From the NCBI RefSeq assembly GCF_001293645.1, contig NZ_LBMD01000026.1:1-60927 (forward strand): DNA of 60,927 nt, in the 5' to 3' direction. The stretch's first letter is position 1. Every line of letters starts with the position of its first letter. Both the position numbers and the translations under genes were made by a program. Positions 34,301-43,738 of the stretch are shown here, one piece after another. The notes below the pieces were generated by a model. The model saw only the letters and a list, made by a program, of their open reading frames with translations. It did not search any database and had not been told where the DNA came from. This stretch comes from Bacillus sp. CHD6a. GTDB lineage: Bacteria; Bacillota; Bacilli; Bacillales; Bacillaceae_I.

Positions 34301-34994
34301 GAAGTACATCAAGGATCATCCAAGATGGTTCGTTGCCGGATCCTCTGAAGGATTCCAATACTTCCAGACGCTTAATTGCTCTAGTACGGCGTTGGCCTTG
34401 AGCAGTTTTCAGCTCTTCTTTCAGTGTATCTACTTCTTTTTCTAAGTCGATATCAAAAAGAAGTTTCTTGATTGCCTCTGCACCCATGGCTGCTTGGAAT
34501 GTTTGACCATACTTTTCACGGTATGCACGGAATTCCTTTTCAGAAAGCAGTTGCTTCTTCTCCAAAGGAGTATCGCCTGTTTCTGTTACCACGTAAGATG
34601 CAAAGTAAATGACTTCCTCTAGCGCACGTGGGGACATGTCAAGAACAAGACCCATGCGACTCGGGATTCCTTTGAAGTACCAGATGTGGGATACAGGAGC
34701 AGCAAGCTCGATGTGACCCATGCGTTCACGACGTACTTTTGCTCTTGTTACTTCTACACCACAGCGGTCACAGACAACACCCTTATAACGGACGCGCTTG
34801 TATTTACCACAGTGACATTCCCAGTCCTTTGTAGGACCGAAAATTCTTTCGCAGAATAACCCATCTTTTTCTGGCTTTAATGTACGATAGTTAATTGTCT
34901 CAGGCTTCTTGACTTCCCCGAAAGACCAGGATCTGATCTTGTCGGGTGAAGCAAGGCCTATTTTCATATATTCAAAATTATTAACATCTAGCAA
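31398..34994 (-). CDS. rpoC: RNA polymerase beta' subunit
   Basis: Length 1198 aa. The N-terminal zinc ribbon (CHC near 60 and CDRC near 75), the catalytic NADFDGD Asp triad (near 447-453), and the second zinc site [13 protein letters not shown] (near 890) are intact. It lacks the large proteobacterial insertions. It follows rpoB. Confidence 0.99.
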   Translation of the reverse strand: MLDVNNFEYMKIGLASPDKIRSWSFGEVKKPETINYRTLKPEKDGLFCERIFGPTKDWECHCGKYKRVRYKGVVCDRCGVEVTRAKVRRERMGHIELAAPVSHIWYFKGIPSRMGLVLDMSPRALEEVIYFASYVVTETGDTPLEKKQLLSEKEFRAYREKYGQTFQAAMGAEAIKKLLFDIDLEKEVDTLKEELKTAQGQRRTRAIKRLEVLESFRGSGNEPSWMILDVLPVIPPELRPMVQLDGGRFATSDLNDLYRRVINRNNRLKRLLDLGAPSIIVQNEKRMLQEAVDALIDNGRRGRPVTGPGNRPLKSLSHMLKGKQGRFRQNLLGKRVDYSGRSVIVVGPNLKMYQCGLPKEMALELFKPFVMKELVERGLAHNIKSAKRKIERVQPEVWDVLESVIKEHPVLLNRAPTLHRLGIQAFEPTLVEGRAIRLHPLVCTAYNADFDGDQMAVHVPLSAEAQAEARILMLAAQNILNPKDGKPVVTPSQDMVLGNYYLTLERENAVGEGMVFKDTNEALIAYSNGYVHLHTRVAVYAGSLNNETFTEEQKQKLLITTVGKLIFNEILPPSFPYINEPTKVNLEVNTPDKYFVEKGANVKEAIQAQELIDPFKKKILGNIIAEVFKRFKITQTSEMLDRMKNLGFRYSTKAGITVGVADIVVLKEKDEILVEAQTKVDTVLKQFRRGLITEEERYDRVISIWSAAKDKIQGLLMESLPRLNHIFMMSDSGARGNASNFTQLAGMRGLMANPSGRIIELPIKSSFREGLTVLEYFISTHGARKGLADTALKTADSGYLTRRLVDVAQDVIVREMDCGTDRGLHITALKDGTEVVEKLEERLVGRYARKAVKHPETGEVLVASNDLITEDLATTIVEAGVEDVWIRSVFTCDTRHGVCKKCYGRNLATGLEVEVGEAVGIIAAQSIGEPGTQLTMRTFHTGGVAGDDITQGLPRIQEIFEARNPKGQAVISEIDGVVTSINEGRDRQQEITVQGEVETRNYTVPYTGRLKVGVNSEVSRGQELTEGSIDPKELLKVKDMVSVQEYLLLEVQKVYRMQGVEIGDKHVEVMVRQMLRKVRVIDAGDTDVLPGTLLDVHQFTDANERVLLEGRTPATGRPVLLGITKASLETDSFLSAASFQETTRVLTDAAIKGKRDELLGLKENVIIGKLVPAGTGMNRYRKFDLTKEVGQEEPVTVE

Positions 34995-35060
34995 GGGGCC
35001 TACCTCCCTTATAATCTACAGGTTCTACCCAAATGCTTATCTTTAAAGTACTGTTGGCCA

Positions 35061-38000
35061 TCAGTCTTTAGCGACAGTTTCTTTTACTTCTTCTACTTGA
35101 TCTGAATCAAGGGAAATACCTTCGGAAGCTTGTTCTTCATCTTCCTCAAGATCTCTCATTTCTATCTCTTCTTCATCGCCTGACAGGATTTTTACATCCA
35201 TACCTAAACTTTGAAGTTCTTTGATCAATACTTTGAAGGATTCAGGTACACCAGGTTCAGGTACATTTTCACCTTTTACGATCGCCTCGTACGTTTTCAC
35301 ACGTCCTACTACGTCATCGGATTTAACTGTAAGAATTTCTTGTAGTGTATATGCGGCACCATAAGCCTCAAGTGCCCATACCTCCATCTCACCGAAACGT
35401 TGTCCACCAAATTGAGCTTTACCGCCAAGTGGTTGTTGTGTAACAAGTGAGTAAGGTCCAGTAGAACGTGCGTGAAGCTTATCATCAACCATGTGCGCAA
35501 GTTTGATCATATACATGATCCCTACGGATACACGGCTATCGAACGGCTCACCTGTTCTTCCGTCATACAATACTGTTTTCGCATCTCTTGCCATGCCAGC
35601 CTCTTCAAGTGTGCTCCAAACGTCTTCTTCACGCGCGCCATCAAATACGGCGGAAGCAACGTGGATACCCAGTGTTCTTGCTGCCATTCCTAGGTGAAGC
35701 TCCAATACCTGCCCGATGTTCATACGAGAAGGTACCCCTAGTGGGTTTAACATGATGTCAATTGGTGTTCCATCTGGCAAGTAAGGCATATCTTCTTCCG
35801 GTAAGATACGAGAGATTACCCCTTTGTTACCATGTCGTCCGGCCATTTTATCACCTTCAGAGATTTTACGTTTCTGAACGATGTATGCACGAACCAATTG
35901 GTTAACGCCTGGTGGCAATTCGTCTCCGTCTTCACGGTTGAATACTTTTACATCAAGTACGATACCGCCACCACCATGTGGAACTCTTAGTGATGTATCA
36001 CGTACTTCTCTAGCTTTCTCACCGAAAATTGCGTGTAATAGACGTTCTTCTGCAGTAAGTTCTGTAACCCCTTTAGGTGTTACTTTTCCTACTAATAGGT
36101 CTCCGTCTTTTACTTCCGCACCCACTCGGATGATTCCGCGGTCGTCAAGGTTTTTAAGTGCCTCTTCCCCAACGTTCGGGATATCACGGGTGATTTCTTC
36201 TGGTCCAAGCTTTGTGTCACGTGCTTCTGACTCATATTCTTCAATATGAATAGAAGTGTACACATCATCTTTTACCAGACGCTCACTCATGATGATAGCA
36301 TCCTCATAGTTATAACCGTCCCATGTCATGAAACCGACCATTACATTACGGCCAAGTGCCAATTCACCTTTTTCCATGGATGGACCGTCTGCAAGGATTT
36401 CTCCTTTTGTTACAACGTCACCAACGGAAACGATTGGACGTTGGTTATAGCAAGTTCCTTGGTTAGAACGAATGAATTTAAGCATTCTGTACTTATCAAG
36501 GTTACCTTTTACTTGTTGTCCGTCGACTTCTTCCATACGACGCACCCAAACTTCGCGGGCTTCTACACGTTCTACAACACCAGGGTGTTTACAGATAACG
36601 GCAGCACCGGAGTCTTTTGCGGAAACGTGCTCCATCCCTGTACCAACAATCGGGGATTCCGGTTGCAATAGAGGTACAGCTTGACGTTGCATGTTCGCTC
36701 CCATTAGGGCACGGTTGGAGTCATCGTTTTCTAAGAAAGGAATACAAGCTGTCGCAGCAGATACAACCTGCTTAGGAGAAACGTCCATGTAGTCGATTCT
36801 CTCACTTACAACAACCGTATTTTCCCCACGGAAACGGGATACAACATTTTGGTCCAAGAAAGTGCCATCTTCACCAAGACGGGCATTTGCTTGGGCTACT
36901 ACATAGTTATCTTCTTCGTCTGCAGTCAAGTAATCAATTTGGTCTGTTACGCGGCCCGTTTCAGGGTCAACTCTTCTGTATGGCGTTTCGATAAAACCGA
37001 ATTTATTCACTTTCGCAAAAGAAGAAAGGGAGTTAATCAAACCGATGTTTGGTCCCTCAGGAGTCTCGATCGGACACATACGGCCATAGTGAGAGTAGTG
37101 AACGTCACGTACTTCAAAGCCGGCACGCTCACGCGTCAAACCACCAGGTCCAAGCGCAGACAATCTACGTTTATGTGTTAATTCAGCTAATGGATTCGTT
37201 TGATCCATGAACTGAGATAACTGGGAGCTTCCGAAGAACTCTTTTATAGATGCAATAACAGGTCTGATGTTGATCAATTGTTGCGGAGTAATGGTGTTCG
37301 TGTCTTGAATGGACATTCTCTCACGAACGACACGCTCCATTCTTGATAGACCGATACGGAACTGGTTTTGAAGAAGTTCTCCAACAGAACGTAAACGACG
37401 GTTACCAAGGTGATCAATATCATCTGTATCGCCTACACCATGTAAAAGGTCAAAGAAGTAACTGATAGAAGCAATGATATCCGCAGGAGCGATATGCTTT
37501 ACTTTTTCTTCAATAAAACCGTTGCCTAAAACGACGATTTCTTTTTCACCTTCTGCATCATTTGGTGCATATATCTTAATAGATTGCATAGGCACTTCAT
37601 CTTCTACTACTCCACCATGCGGATGGAAAGAAGTCAGGCCGATGCCATCTTCAATGTTAGGTAGAATGCGGTCTAAAGTTCTACGATCTAACAGTGTACC
37701 TTTTTCTACAATGATTTCCCCAGTTTCCGGGTCTACAAGTGTTTCAGCGATACGTTGATTGAAAAGTCTGTTCTTGATATGAAGCTTTTTATTAATCTTG
37801 TATCTTCCAACACTTGCCAAATCATAGCGTTTAGGATCGAAAAATCTAGACTCTAATAAACTTTTCGCGTTTTCAACCGTTGGTGGTTCACCAGGGCGTA
37901 GACGCTCATATATTTCTAGTAATGCCTTTTCTGTGCTTTCTGTGTTATCCTTATCTAAAGTATTGCGAAGGTACTCGTTTTCGCCAAGAAGATCAATGAT

Positions 38001-38618
38001 TTCCTGGTCGGAACCGAATCCAAGAGCACGCAAAAGAACCGTTACTGGTAGTTTACGAGTACGATCTATACGAACATATACAACATCTTTAGCGTCAGTC
38101 TCGTATTCTAACCATGCACCACGGTTTGGAATAACAGTAGCTGAAAAGCCTTTTTTACCATTTTTATCTACTTTTCCGCTGTAATACACACTTGGAGAAC
38201 GCACTAACTGAGATACAATAACACGTTCTGCACCATTAATAACGAACGTACCAGTATCCGTCATCAACGGGAAATCACCCATAAATACATCCTGGTCTTT
38301 TACTTCACCAGTTTCTTTGTTAATGAGACGAACCTTCACACGTAAAGGAGCTGAGTATGTAACATCTCTTTCCTTTGATTCTTCAACAGAATATTTAGGT
38401 TCCCCTAAGCTATAGTCGATGAATTCTAAAGATAGATTTCCTGTGAAGTCTTCAATTGGAGAAATGTCATGAAACATTTCTCTTAACCCCTCATCAAGGA
38501 ACCATTGATAAGAAGATGTTTGAATCTCTATTAGATTTGGTAAATCTAATACTTCACTAATGCGAGCATAACTTCTGCGTTGGCGGTGTCGTCCGTATTG
38601 AACTAGTTGACCTGTCAA
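35061..38618 (-). CDS. rpoB: RNA polymerase beta subunit
   Basis: Length 1185 aa starting at TTG 38618 ([14 protein letters not shown]); GGGGTGA lies just upstream, and the in-frame extension of seven codons has no site. The rifampicin pocket reads [13 protein letters not shown] and HKRRLSALG with wild-type residues. The long acidic C-terminal tail beyond residue 1150 ([18 protein letters not shown]) is the Bacillus type. Confidence 0.99.
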   Translation of the reverse strand: MTGQLVQYGRHRQRRSYARISEVLDLPNLIEIQTSSYQWFLDEGLREMFHDISPIEDFTGNLSLEFIDYSLGEPKYSVEESKERDVTYSAPLRVKVRLINKETGEVKDQDVFMGDFPLMTDTGTFVINGAERVIVSQLVRSPSVYYSGKVDKNGKKGFSATVIPNRGAWLEYETDAKDVVYVRIDRTRKLPVTVLLRALGFGSDQEIIDLLGENEYLRNTLDKDNTESTEKALLEIYERLRPGEPPTVENAKSLLESRFFDPKRYDLASVGRYKINKKLHIKNRLFNQRIAETLVDPETGEIIVEKGTLLDRRTLDRILPNIEDGIGLTSFHPHGGVVEDEVPMQSIKIYAPNDAEGEKEIVVLGNGFIEEKVKHIAPADIIASISYFFDLLHGVGDTDDIDHLGNRRLRSVGELLQNQFRIGLSRMERVVRERMSIQDTNTITPQQLINIRPVIASIKEFFGSSQLSQFMDQTNPLAELTHKRRLSALGPGGLTRERAGFEVRDVHYSHYGRMCPIETPEGPNIGLINSLSSFAKVNKFGFIETPYRRVDPETGRVTDQIDYLTADEEDNYVVAQANARLGEDGTFLDQNVVSRFRGENTVVVSERIDYMDVSPKQVVSAATACIPFLENDDSNRALMGANMQRQAVPLLQPESPIVGTGMEHVSAKDSGAAVICKHPGVVERVEAREVWVRRMEEVDGQQVKGNLDKYRMLKFIRSNQGTCYNQRPIVSVGDVVTKGEILADGPSMEKGELALGRNVMVGFMTWDGYNYEDAIIMSERLVKDDVYTSIHIEEYESEARDTKLGPEEITRDIPNVGEEALKNLDDRGIIRVGAEVKDGDLLVGKVTPKGVTELTAEERLLHAIFGEKAREVRDTSLRVPHGGGGIVLDVKVFNREDGDELPPGVNQLVRAYIVQKRKISEGDKMAGRHGNKGVISRILPEEDMPYLPDGTPIDIMLNPLGVPSRMNIGQVLELHLGMAARTLGIHVASAVFDGAREEDVWSTLEEAGMARDAKTVLYDGRTGEPFDSRVSVGIMYMIKLAHMVDDKLHARSTGPYSLVTQQPLGGKAQFGGQRFGEMEVWALEAYGAAYTLQEILTVKSDDVVGRVKTYEAIVKGENVPEPGVPESFKVLIKELQSLGMDVKILSGDEEEIEMRDLEEDEEQASEGISLDSDQVEEVKETVAKD

Positions 38619-38875
38619 CTGATTCACCCCTCGTATCAAGCGTTATTAATAGTAGTTTAAAAAATATAAACCACTCAAAGCCAAACATAAAAAAACATTC
38701 AACATGGAAACAGTACTACTTAAACGAATCCATGTTAAAAATAAAAAATGGTTTCAATACAGAAAACCACGTTTTTACAATCGCTCTATTGATTTTACTA
38801 TCTTTTCCAAGCATACTAATTTTATACATACAAAATACATAAAATTATCAGTGCTCAGAAAAATACATATTGGCA
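38619..38875 (-). other. Long untranslated leader of rpoB-rpoC
   Basis: About 255 bases lie between the predicted transcription start and the rpoB TTG. They are A/T-rich, with no ORF and no terminator-like hairpin that I can see. A regulatory role is possible but not shown. Confidence 0.5.
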
Positions 38876-38882
38876 TTAAACA

Positions 38883-38911
38883 ATGCTACCATAACAAAAA
38901 AACCAAGTCAA
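38883..38911 (-). promoter_or_regulatory. SigA promoter of rpoB-rpoC
   Basis: TTGACT (38906-38911) and TAGCAT (38883-38888) with a 17-base spacer. The TGA stop of the upstream methyltransferase gene lies inside the -35 box. Confidence 0.8.
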
Positions 38912-39510
38912 CCCTTTTTTGATTTGATGATCCAGTAGCCTTTTTTCTTTGTTACAACTTCTACTTCCTCAAACAATGATTCTAATTTTTCCATTGCAGA
39001 AGGAGCTCCCTGTTTCTTTTGGATTACAATCCACAGTTCACCTTTTGAGGCCAAATGCGTCCATGCTTTTTCTAAAATTTCATGAACTACTTTTTTCCCG
39101 GCGCGAATCGGAGGATTAGAAAGTATTGCTGCATAGTCGGTGGATGTGACATTTTCATAGATATCACTAGTGAAAACCGTGATGTTTTCCACTTTGTTAA
39201 CAGAACCGTTTTCTTTCGCAAGCTCTACAGCCCGTTCATTGACATCAATCATGTCCACGTGACGATGTGGATAAAATTTAGCAAGAGACAATCCAATCGG
39301 ACCATATCCACAGCCAACATCCAGAATGCGACCTTCTACTTCCGGTTCTTCAAAAGCCTCAATTAGCACTCTCGACCCAAAGTCCACTTCTTTTTTTGAA
39401 AAAACACCGCTATCCGTTATGAAAGAAAAGTTGTTACCTTTCAAATCAAATTTCCATTGTTGACGGTCGCTTTCCACAGAAGGCTTGTTTGTATAATAAT
39501 GATTCGTCAT
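38908..39510 (-). CDS. ybxB: RsmC-like class I SAM methyltransferase (YbxB)
   Basis: Length 200 aa from ATG 39510 (MTNHYYTNKPSVES), AAGGAG upstream. SAM-binding motif LDVGCGYGPIGLS (near 62-74) and the N-methyltransferase motif SNPPI (near 128). It resembles the C-terminal half of E. coli RsmC, a 16S rRNA guanine N2-methyltransferase; the substrate here is inferred. It lies between rplL and rpoB as in other Bacillus. Confidence 0.92.
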   Translation of the reverse strand: MTNHYYTNKPSVESDRQQWKFDLKGNNFSFITDSGVFSKKEVDFGSRVLIEAFEEPEVEGRILDVGCGYGPIGLSLAKFYPHRHVDMIDVNERAVELAKENGSVNKVENITVFTSDIYENVTSTDYAAILSNPPIRAGKKVVHEILEKAWTHLASKGELWIVIQKKQGAPSAMEKLESLFEEVEVVTKKKGYWIIKSKKG

Positions 39511-39628
39511 ATTTAGTCTCCTTATCTGAAAAGCTATCAGTAAACTTTTCACCAAATCAACTTCATATATTAGCACCCTTGAAAAAGACAGTAACCAAAC
39601 GATCCTTACATCAAGTGTGGCACCGTTT

Positions 39629-39662
39629 AAAAAAAGCTCGCTAACACGTAGCGAGCTTTCCT
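39629..39662 (-). terminator. Terminator/attenuator after rplL
   Basis: AAGCTCGCTA and TAGCGAGCTT form a 10-bp stem followed by TTTTTAAAC on the minus strand. It reduces flow from rplJ-rplL into ybxB-rpoB, which has its own promoter. Confidence 0.85.
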
Positions 39663-39678
39663 TTTTAAGAGCCTGTAA

Positions 39679-40041
39679 TTACTTAACTTCTACAGAAGCT
39701 CCAACTTCTTCAAGTTTAGCTTTGATTTCTTCAGCTTCTTCTTTAGCAATACCTTCTTTAAGAGCTTTAGGAGCGTTGTCTACAACTTCTTTAGCTTCTT
39801 TAAGACCAAGGCCAGTGATTTCACGTACTACTTTGATAACCTTGATTTTTTGTCCGCCAGCGTTAGCTAGGATTACGTCGAATTCAGTTTGCTCAGCAGC
39901 AGCTTCAGCAGCTCCGCCACCAGCTACAGCTACAGGAGCAGCAGCAGTTACACCAAATTCTTCTTCGATTGCTTTTACTAGGTCGTTTAATTCTAAAACA
40001 GTCATATTTTTAACCGCTTCAATGATTTGTTCGTGTGTCAT
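39679..40041 (-). CDS. rplL: 50S ribosomal protein L7/L12
   Basis: Length 120 aa: N-terminal dimer helices, an Ala/Gly-rich hinge (near 36-52), then the factor-binding domain ([20 protein letters not shown]). Multiple copies form the flexible stalk with L10. It follows rplJ. Confidence 0.98.
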   Translation of the reverse strand: MTHEQIIEAVKNMTVLELNDLVKAIEEEFGVTAAAPVAVAGGGAAEAAAEQTEFDVILANAGGQKIKVIKVVREITGLGLKEAKEVVDNAPKALKEGIAKEEAEEIKAKLEEVGASVEVK

Positions 40042-40105
40042 TGTTAATTTCCTCCTTAGATATTATAAGTTTTTTGTTTTTCTTACTTAACTTGCTAGAT
40101 TGAAA

Positions 40106-40606
40106 TTAAGCGCCTTGCTCTTCTTTTTGTTCTGCAACTGCTTTCGTAACAAGAGCCAAGTTGCGGATTGGAGCTTGAAGGACGCTAAGCAACATGGAAA
40201 GAAGACCTTCGCGGGATGGAAGTTCAGCAAGAGCTTTCACTTCTTCAACCGTTGCAACATTTCCTTCGATTACACCAGCTTTGATTTCTAATGCTTCGTG
40301 CTTTTTCGCGAAGTCATTAAGGATCTTAGCAGGAGCTACTACATCTTCAGTAGAGAATGCGATAGCGTTAGGTCCTGTTAATGCGTCGTTAAGTCCGTTG
40401 ATGTCTGCTGCTTCAGCCGCACGGCGAGTTAAAGAGTTTTTGTAAACCTTGAACTCAACACCTGCTTCACGAAGTTGTTTACGAAGTTCAGTTACTTCCG
40501 AAACGTTAAGTCCACGGTAGTCAACTACGATAGTAGATACAGAACCTTTAAACTTGTCAGCGATTTCTCCAACAGCTTGTTTTTTTACTTCAACTGCTTT
40601 GCTCAT
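40106..40606 (-). CDS. rplJ: 50S ribosomal protein L10
   Basis: Length 166 aa starting [20 protein letters not shown] at ATG 40606; GGAGGTG is 6 bases upstream. The C-terminal helix binds L7/L12 dimers. L10 with L12 binds its own leader to repress the operon. Confidence 0.98.
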   Translation of the reverse strand: MSKAVEVKKQAVGEIADKFKGSVSTIVVDYRGLNVSEVTELRKQLREAGVEFKVYKNSLTRRAAEAADINGLNDALTGPNAIAFSTEDVVAPAKILNDFAKKHEALEIKAGVIEGNVATVEEVKALAELPSREGLLSMLLSVLQAPIRNLALVTKAVAEQKEEQGA

Positions 40607-40659
40607 CGTTACACCTCCTAAAAAGTTGGTTACCACTTATACCGACCGGTGTACATAAA

Positions 40660-40800
40660 GAATGCCTCCACGCAGGTGGAGGCAGAAGTTTTATCGTTAA
40701 AAGCGCAATGCTTTATATCGTAAAAATTCACACCTCGGTAGGAAATTAAGCCAATTGGCACCTACTGTCTACGGTACAAACAATATCATTTTATAAACAC
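40660..40800 (-). promoter_or_regulatory. L10 leader with terminal hairpin
   Basis: The leader contains ACCGTAGACAGTAGGTGCC, then CCTACCGAGGTGT, segments characteristic of the L10 leader to which L10-L12 binds. It is followed by the hairpin GCCTCCACCTGCGTGGAGGC (40664-40683) and ATTCTTTATG, a possible attenuator with a weak T-run. Confidence 0.8.
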
Positions 40801-40807
40801 AACGATT

Positions 40808-40836
40808 ATTATAACCGTCTAGTTATCTTGTGTCAA
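40808..40836 (-). promoter_or_regulatory. SigA promoter of rplJ-rplL
   Basis: TTGACA (40831-40836) and TATAAT (40808-40813), both perfect, with a 17-base spacer. It starts 4 bases past the rplA stop codon. Confidence 0.92.
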
Positions 40837-40840
40837 TATG

Positions 40841-41545
40841 TTAGTTTTTGGTAGCTACGAAAGTAGAAGCGTCAACTTTTACTCCAGGGCCCATTGTAGA
40901 AGTAACAGCAACGTTCTTCATGAATGTACCTTTTGCAGCAGCCGGTTTAGCTTTTAGTAAAGTCTCATAGATAGTTGTGAAGTTTTCAACAAGCTTCGTA
41001 TCTTCGAAAGAGATTTTACCTACTGGTACGTGGATGTTACCGGATTTATCAAGACGGTATTCAACTTTACCTGCTTTGATCTCGTTAACAGCTTTTGTTA
41101 CATCAAATGTAACTGTACCAGTTTTAGGGTTTGGCATTAAGCCTTTAGGTCCCAATACGCGACCTAGTTTACCAACTTCACCCATCATGTCTGGTGTAGC
41201 AACGATTACGTCGAAATCGAACCAACCTTGGTTGATTTTCGCGATCATGTCAGCATCCCCAACATAGTCAGCTCCAGCAGCTTCTGCTTCTTTCGCTTTT
41301 TCGCCTTTAGCGAAAACTAGGACTTTTTGAGTTTTACCAGTTCCATGAGGAAGCACTACTGCTCCACGGATCTGTTGGTCATTTTTACGAGGGTCAACTC
41401 CAAGACGGAATGCAACTTCCACAGTAGCGTCGAACTTCGCAGTGTTTGTTTTCTTAACTAATTCGATAGCTTCGTTAACAGAGTAAGCCGTTTGACGGTC
41501 TACAAGTTTCGCAGCTTCGATGTACTTTTTACCTCTTTTAGCCAT
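40841..41545 (-). CDS. rplA: 50S ribosomal protein L1
   Basis: Length 234 aa, [20 protein letters not shown], with the two-domain L1 layout and the [15 protein letters not shown] segment. It forms the mobile stalk that helps release E-site tRNA. L1 often represses its own operon; a hairpin upstream is a candidate target. Confidence 0.98.
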   Translation of the reverse strand: MAKRGKKYIEAAKLVDRQTAYSVNEAIELVKKTNTAKFDATVEVAFRLGVDPRKNDQQIRGAVVLPHGTGKTQKVLVFAKGEKAKEAEAAGADYVGDADMIAKINQGWFDFDVIVATPDMMGEVGKLGRVLGPKGLMPNPKTGTVTFDVTKAVNEIKAGKVEYRLDKSGNIHVPVGKISFEDTKLVENFTTIYETLLKAKPAAAKGTFMKNVAVTSTMGPGVKVDASTFVATKN

Positions 41546-41596
41546 TTTAAACGTCCTCCTTATGTGGTTTTAGCGGAATAACCTCCCACGAATAAA

Positions 41597-41631
41597 GGTT
41601 GCGAATTGGCCTTAAACCAAAATCCGCAACC
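41597..41631 (-). promoter_or_regulatory. Hairpin between rplK and rplA, candidate L1 target
   Basis: GGTTGCG (41625-41631) and CGCAACC (41597-41603) form a 7-bp stem, with TTGG/CCAA pairing inside. It lies about 50 bases upstream of rplA and has no strong T-run. The link to L1 is inference from its place. Confidence 0.4.
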
Positions 41632-41662
41632 CTGAACAGCAGTTAAATCAAAAGCAATGGGA

Positions 41663-42088
41663 TTAGTCTTCGATGACGATACCCATGCTACGAGCAGTAC
41701 CTTCAACCATGCGCATTGCAGCTTCTACGCTTGCAGCGTTTAGATCTGGCATTTTCGTCTCCGCAATTTCGCGTACTTTATCACGCTTAACTGTTGCAAC
41801 TTTATTACGGTTTGGTTCACCAGAACCAGACTCAATACCAGCTGCTTTTTTAAGTAAAACTGCAGCAGGTGGAGTTTTCGTAATAAATGTAAATGAACGG
41901 TCTTCAAAAACCGTGATTTCAACAGGGATAATCAATCCAGCTTGATCTGCTGTACGAGCGTTAAACTCTTTACAGAAACCCATGATGTTAACACCTGCTT
42001 GACCTAGTGCTGGTCCAACTGGTGGTGCTGGGTTAGCTTTCGCTGCCGGAATTTGTAGCTTTACCATTTTAATTACTTTTTTAGCCAC
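41663..42088 (-). CDS. rplK: 50S ribosomal protein L11
   Basis: Length 141 aa from a GTG at 42088 ([20 protein letters not shown]) with AAGGAGG upstream; the open frame extends 19 codons further but without family similarity. It binds the GTPase-associated 23S rRNA and is needed for RelA activation. Confidence 0.98.
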   Translation of the reverse strand: MAKKVIKMVKLQIPAAKANPAPPVGPALGQAGVNIMGFCKEFNARTADQAGLIIPVEITVFEDRSFTFITKTPPAAVLLKKAAGIESGSGEPNRNKVATVKRDKVREIAETKMPDLNAASVEAAMRMVEGTARSMGIVIED

Positions 42089-42220
42089 GAGACACACCTC
42101 CTTAAGTCCGTGATGTGGTATCTGGGATTTCTCCCTCCCACTCAACTCATTCTTTATATATTTAATAAAGAATATTTTTTTATTAATAGTCTCTATTTCA
42201 GAGACATACTGACCTTTGAA

Positions 42221-42249
42221 ATAATATCATTTTTACGAAACTATTTCAA
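42221..42249 (-). promoter_or_regulatory. SigA promoter of rplK-rplA
   Basis: TTGAAA (42244-42249) and TATTAT (42221-42226), 17-base spacer. The leader of about 125 bases starts with a GTCTCT/AGAGAC hairpin followed by an A-rich stretch. Confidence 0.75.
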
Positions 42250-42260
42250 GTTTTTTTACA

Positions 42261-42794
42261 TTATAATTTTTCAATCTGTGTAAAGTCAAGCTCCACAGGG
42301 GTTTCACGGCCGAACATATTTACTAAAACTTTCACTTTATGCTTGTCTTTATCCAGCTCTACGATGTGACCTGTGAAGTTTGCAAATGGTCCTTCTGTTA
42401 CTTTTACGGATTCTTTCAGATCGAAGTCTACTTCTACTTGCTTTTCCATCATACCCATTCTCTTCAGGATAAATGCAATTTCATCATCCAAAAGAGGTGT
42501 TGGCTTGGAGCCGGATCCGCTTGACCCTACGAAACCTGTTACGCCAGGGGTGTTACGTACAACATACCAAGAGTCGTCTGTCATAACGATTTCTACTAGA
42601 ACGTAACCTGGGAAAACTTTTTTCTTGGTTACTTTCTTTTTGCCGTTTTTAATGTCTGTTTCTTCTTCTTCAGGAACTACGACACGGAAGATCTTGTCTT
42701 GCATCCCCATTGATTCTACTCGTTTTTCTAAGTTCGCTTTTACTTTATTCTCGTATCCGGAATAAGTATGAACAACGTACCAGTTTTTCTCCAT
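42261..42794 (-). CDS. nusG: Transcription factor NusG
   Basis: Length 177 aa: NGN domain (WYVVHTYSGYENKVKANLEK) and KOW domain (VTEGPFANFTGHIVEL, about 125-175). NusG binds RNA polymerase and, in Bacillus, promotes pausing. Its strong ribosome site GGGAGGG is 20 bases from the ATG, too far unless the intervening hairpin forms. A repeat and terminators separate it from secE. Confidence 0.98.
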   Translation of the reverse strand: MEKNWYVVHTYSGYENKVKANLEKRVESMGMQDKIFRVVVPEEEETDIKNGKKKVTKKKVFPGYVLVEIVMTDDSWYVVRNTPGVTGFVGSSGSGSKPTPLLDDEIAFILKRMGMMEKQVEVDFDLKESVKVTEGPFANFTGHIVELDKDKHKVKVLVNMFGRETPVELDFTQIEKL

Positions 42795-42800
42795 TGTTTA

Positions 42801-42812
42801 GGACTTGTGTCC
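42801..42812 (-). promoter_or_regulatory. Hairpin between ribosome site and start codon of nusG
   Basis: GGAC-ACAA-GTCC folds as a 4-bp tetraloop hairpin. Folding shortens the gap between GGGAGGG (42815-42821) and ATG (42792-42794) from 20 to about 8 bases. Confidence 0.6.
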
Positions 42813-42872
42813 GTCCCTCCCTTTTCTAGCATTTTATTTTTGAGACTATAAATATTAGTATTCCGTTGGACT

Positions 42873-43063
42873 CCCTGTTGATTTCCGTTATGGGTGTTCG
42901 CTTATCCTTTGGGCGGTGCTTGAGCCTCCTCACAACGCTTCAGGGGTCTCAAGCTACCGCTACCTCCCTCAGGACAAGGAACGCTTAGGCAGCGATTCAT
43001 CGCACGAAGAAAATGCGCTAGCATTTTCGAGGAGTCTCACACCCTTCACTACAATCAACAGGG
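42873..43063. repeat. Palindromic intergenic element, copy C, with insert
   Basis: A 191-bp copy of the family at 10177, with paired ends CCCTGTTGATT and AATCAACAGGG. Relative to copy E it carries an extra block of about 57 bp (around 42975-43031) that itself holds two hairpins: GCGAT/ATCGC (42992-43003) and GAAAATGC/GCATTTTC (43009-43028). Confidence 0.85.
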
Positions 43064-43116
43064 GAAGTTAGGCTAATCGCCAAGAATACCACCTTATAAA
43101 AATCAGTGAAACTATT

Positions 43117-43134
43117 AAAACACCGTGGTGTTTT
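43117..43134. terminator. Palindrome AAAACACC/GGTGTTTT
   Basis: A perfect palindrome of 18 bp with A and T runs on its two sides; it could terminate in either direction. Second in a row after the hairpin at 43145-43170. Confidence 0.5.
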
Positions 43135-43144
43135 TTTCCAAATG

Positions 43145-43170
43145 AAAAAACCCGTTGAACGGGCTTTTTG
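43145..43170 (-). terminator. Terminator after secE
   Basis: CCCGTT and AACGGG pair on the minus strand, preceded by AAAAAG and followed by six T. It lies 92 bases past secE. Confidence 0.8.
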
Positions 43171-43188
43171 TCAGAAAGTATTATTTAC

Positions 43189-43197
43189 ATTATACCA
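43189..43197 (-). promoter_or_regulatory. Extended -10 promoter candidate between secE and nusG
   Basis: TGGTATAAT (extended -10). The best -35, TTGAAT, is 19 bases away. The terminator begins only about 15 bases downstream of the predicted start, so transcripts may be aborted or attenuated. Confidence 0.4.
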
Positions 43198-43262
43198 TGA
43201 TATAACATTACTTATTCAAGAGCAAAAGGAATACGGAAAAAATTTTGTTTGCTCTAAAATGA

Positions 43263-43445
43263 TTAGTTAATCAAAGCACGGATCAACTCAGAAATACCTA
43301 AGTCAATAACCCAGAAAAACACTGCTACAAACAATACTGTTGTTACTACTGTAATTGTGTAGCGCGTTAGTTCCTGGCGTTTTGGCCAGCTTACTTTTTT
43401 CATTTCGCGAGCTACATCACGAAAAAAATTAGTCAAACGTCCCAT
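43263..43445 (-). CDS. secE: Preprotein translocase subunit SecE
   Basis: Length 60 aa from ATG 43445 (MGRLTNFFRDVAREMKKVSW), with GGAGG 8 bases upstream. One membrane segment near residues 28-50. The conserved KKVSWPKRQEL amphipathic helix is present. It clamps SecY. Confidence 0.97.
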   Translation of the reverse strand: MGRLTNFFRDVAREMKKVSWPKRQELTRYTITVVTTVLFVAVFFWVIDLGISELIRALIN

Positions 43446-43474
43446 CCATGTAACCTCCAACCCCAGATAGTGAT

Positions 43475-43624
43475 CTATTTTGTCTCCCGATGAACGGTGT
43501 GAGCATTACAAACTTTACAAAACTTCTTTATCTCTAATCGCTCTGCGCTTTGTGATTTTCCTTTCACTGTTGAATAGTTGCGGGAAGAGCATGTAGCGCA
43601 AGCAAGTGCTACCTTACTTTGCAT
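43475..43624 (-). CDS. rpmG: 50S ribosomal protein L33 (short, zinc-ribbon type)
   Basis: A 49-aa gene read directly from the sigH-secE gap: begins [12 protein letters not shown], ends HTVHRETK. Two CxxC pairs (CATC, CKVC) mark the zinc-binding form, which Bacillus backs up with zinc-free paralogues. GGTGGTG precedes the ATG. Only 29 bases from secE; both share the promoter at 43658. Confidence 0.95.
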   Translation of the reverse strand: MQSKVALACATCSSRNYSTVKGKSQSAERLEIKKFCKVCNAHTVHRETK

Positions 43625-43657
43625 GTGTTACACCACCAAAACATAGATGTCCCTAAA

Positions 43658-43686
43658 AATGTAACATAGGTGTAATAATTAGTCAA
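43658..43686 (-). promoter_or_regulatory. SigA promoter of rpmG-secE
   Basis: TTGACT (43681-43686) and TACATT (43658-43663), 17-base spacer. Confidence 0.8.
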
Positions 43687-43738
43687 TGTGATTTGAAGGC
43701 GCCACCATTCCGTACGTTAACTTGGAAGATGTTACGGT

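Noticed and set aside
35061-38618. Rifampicin-resistance change in rpoB, or streptomycin-resistance change in rpsL
   Set aside because: The pocket residues and the two Lys loops read as wild type.
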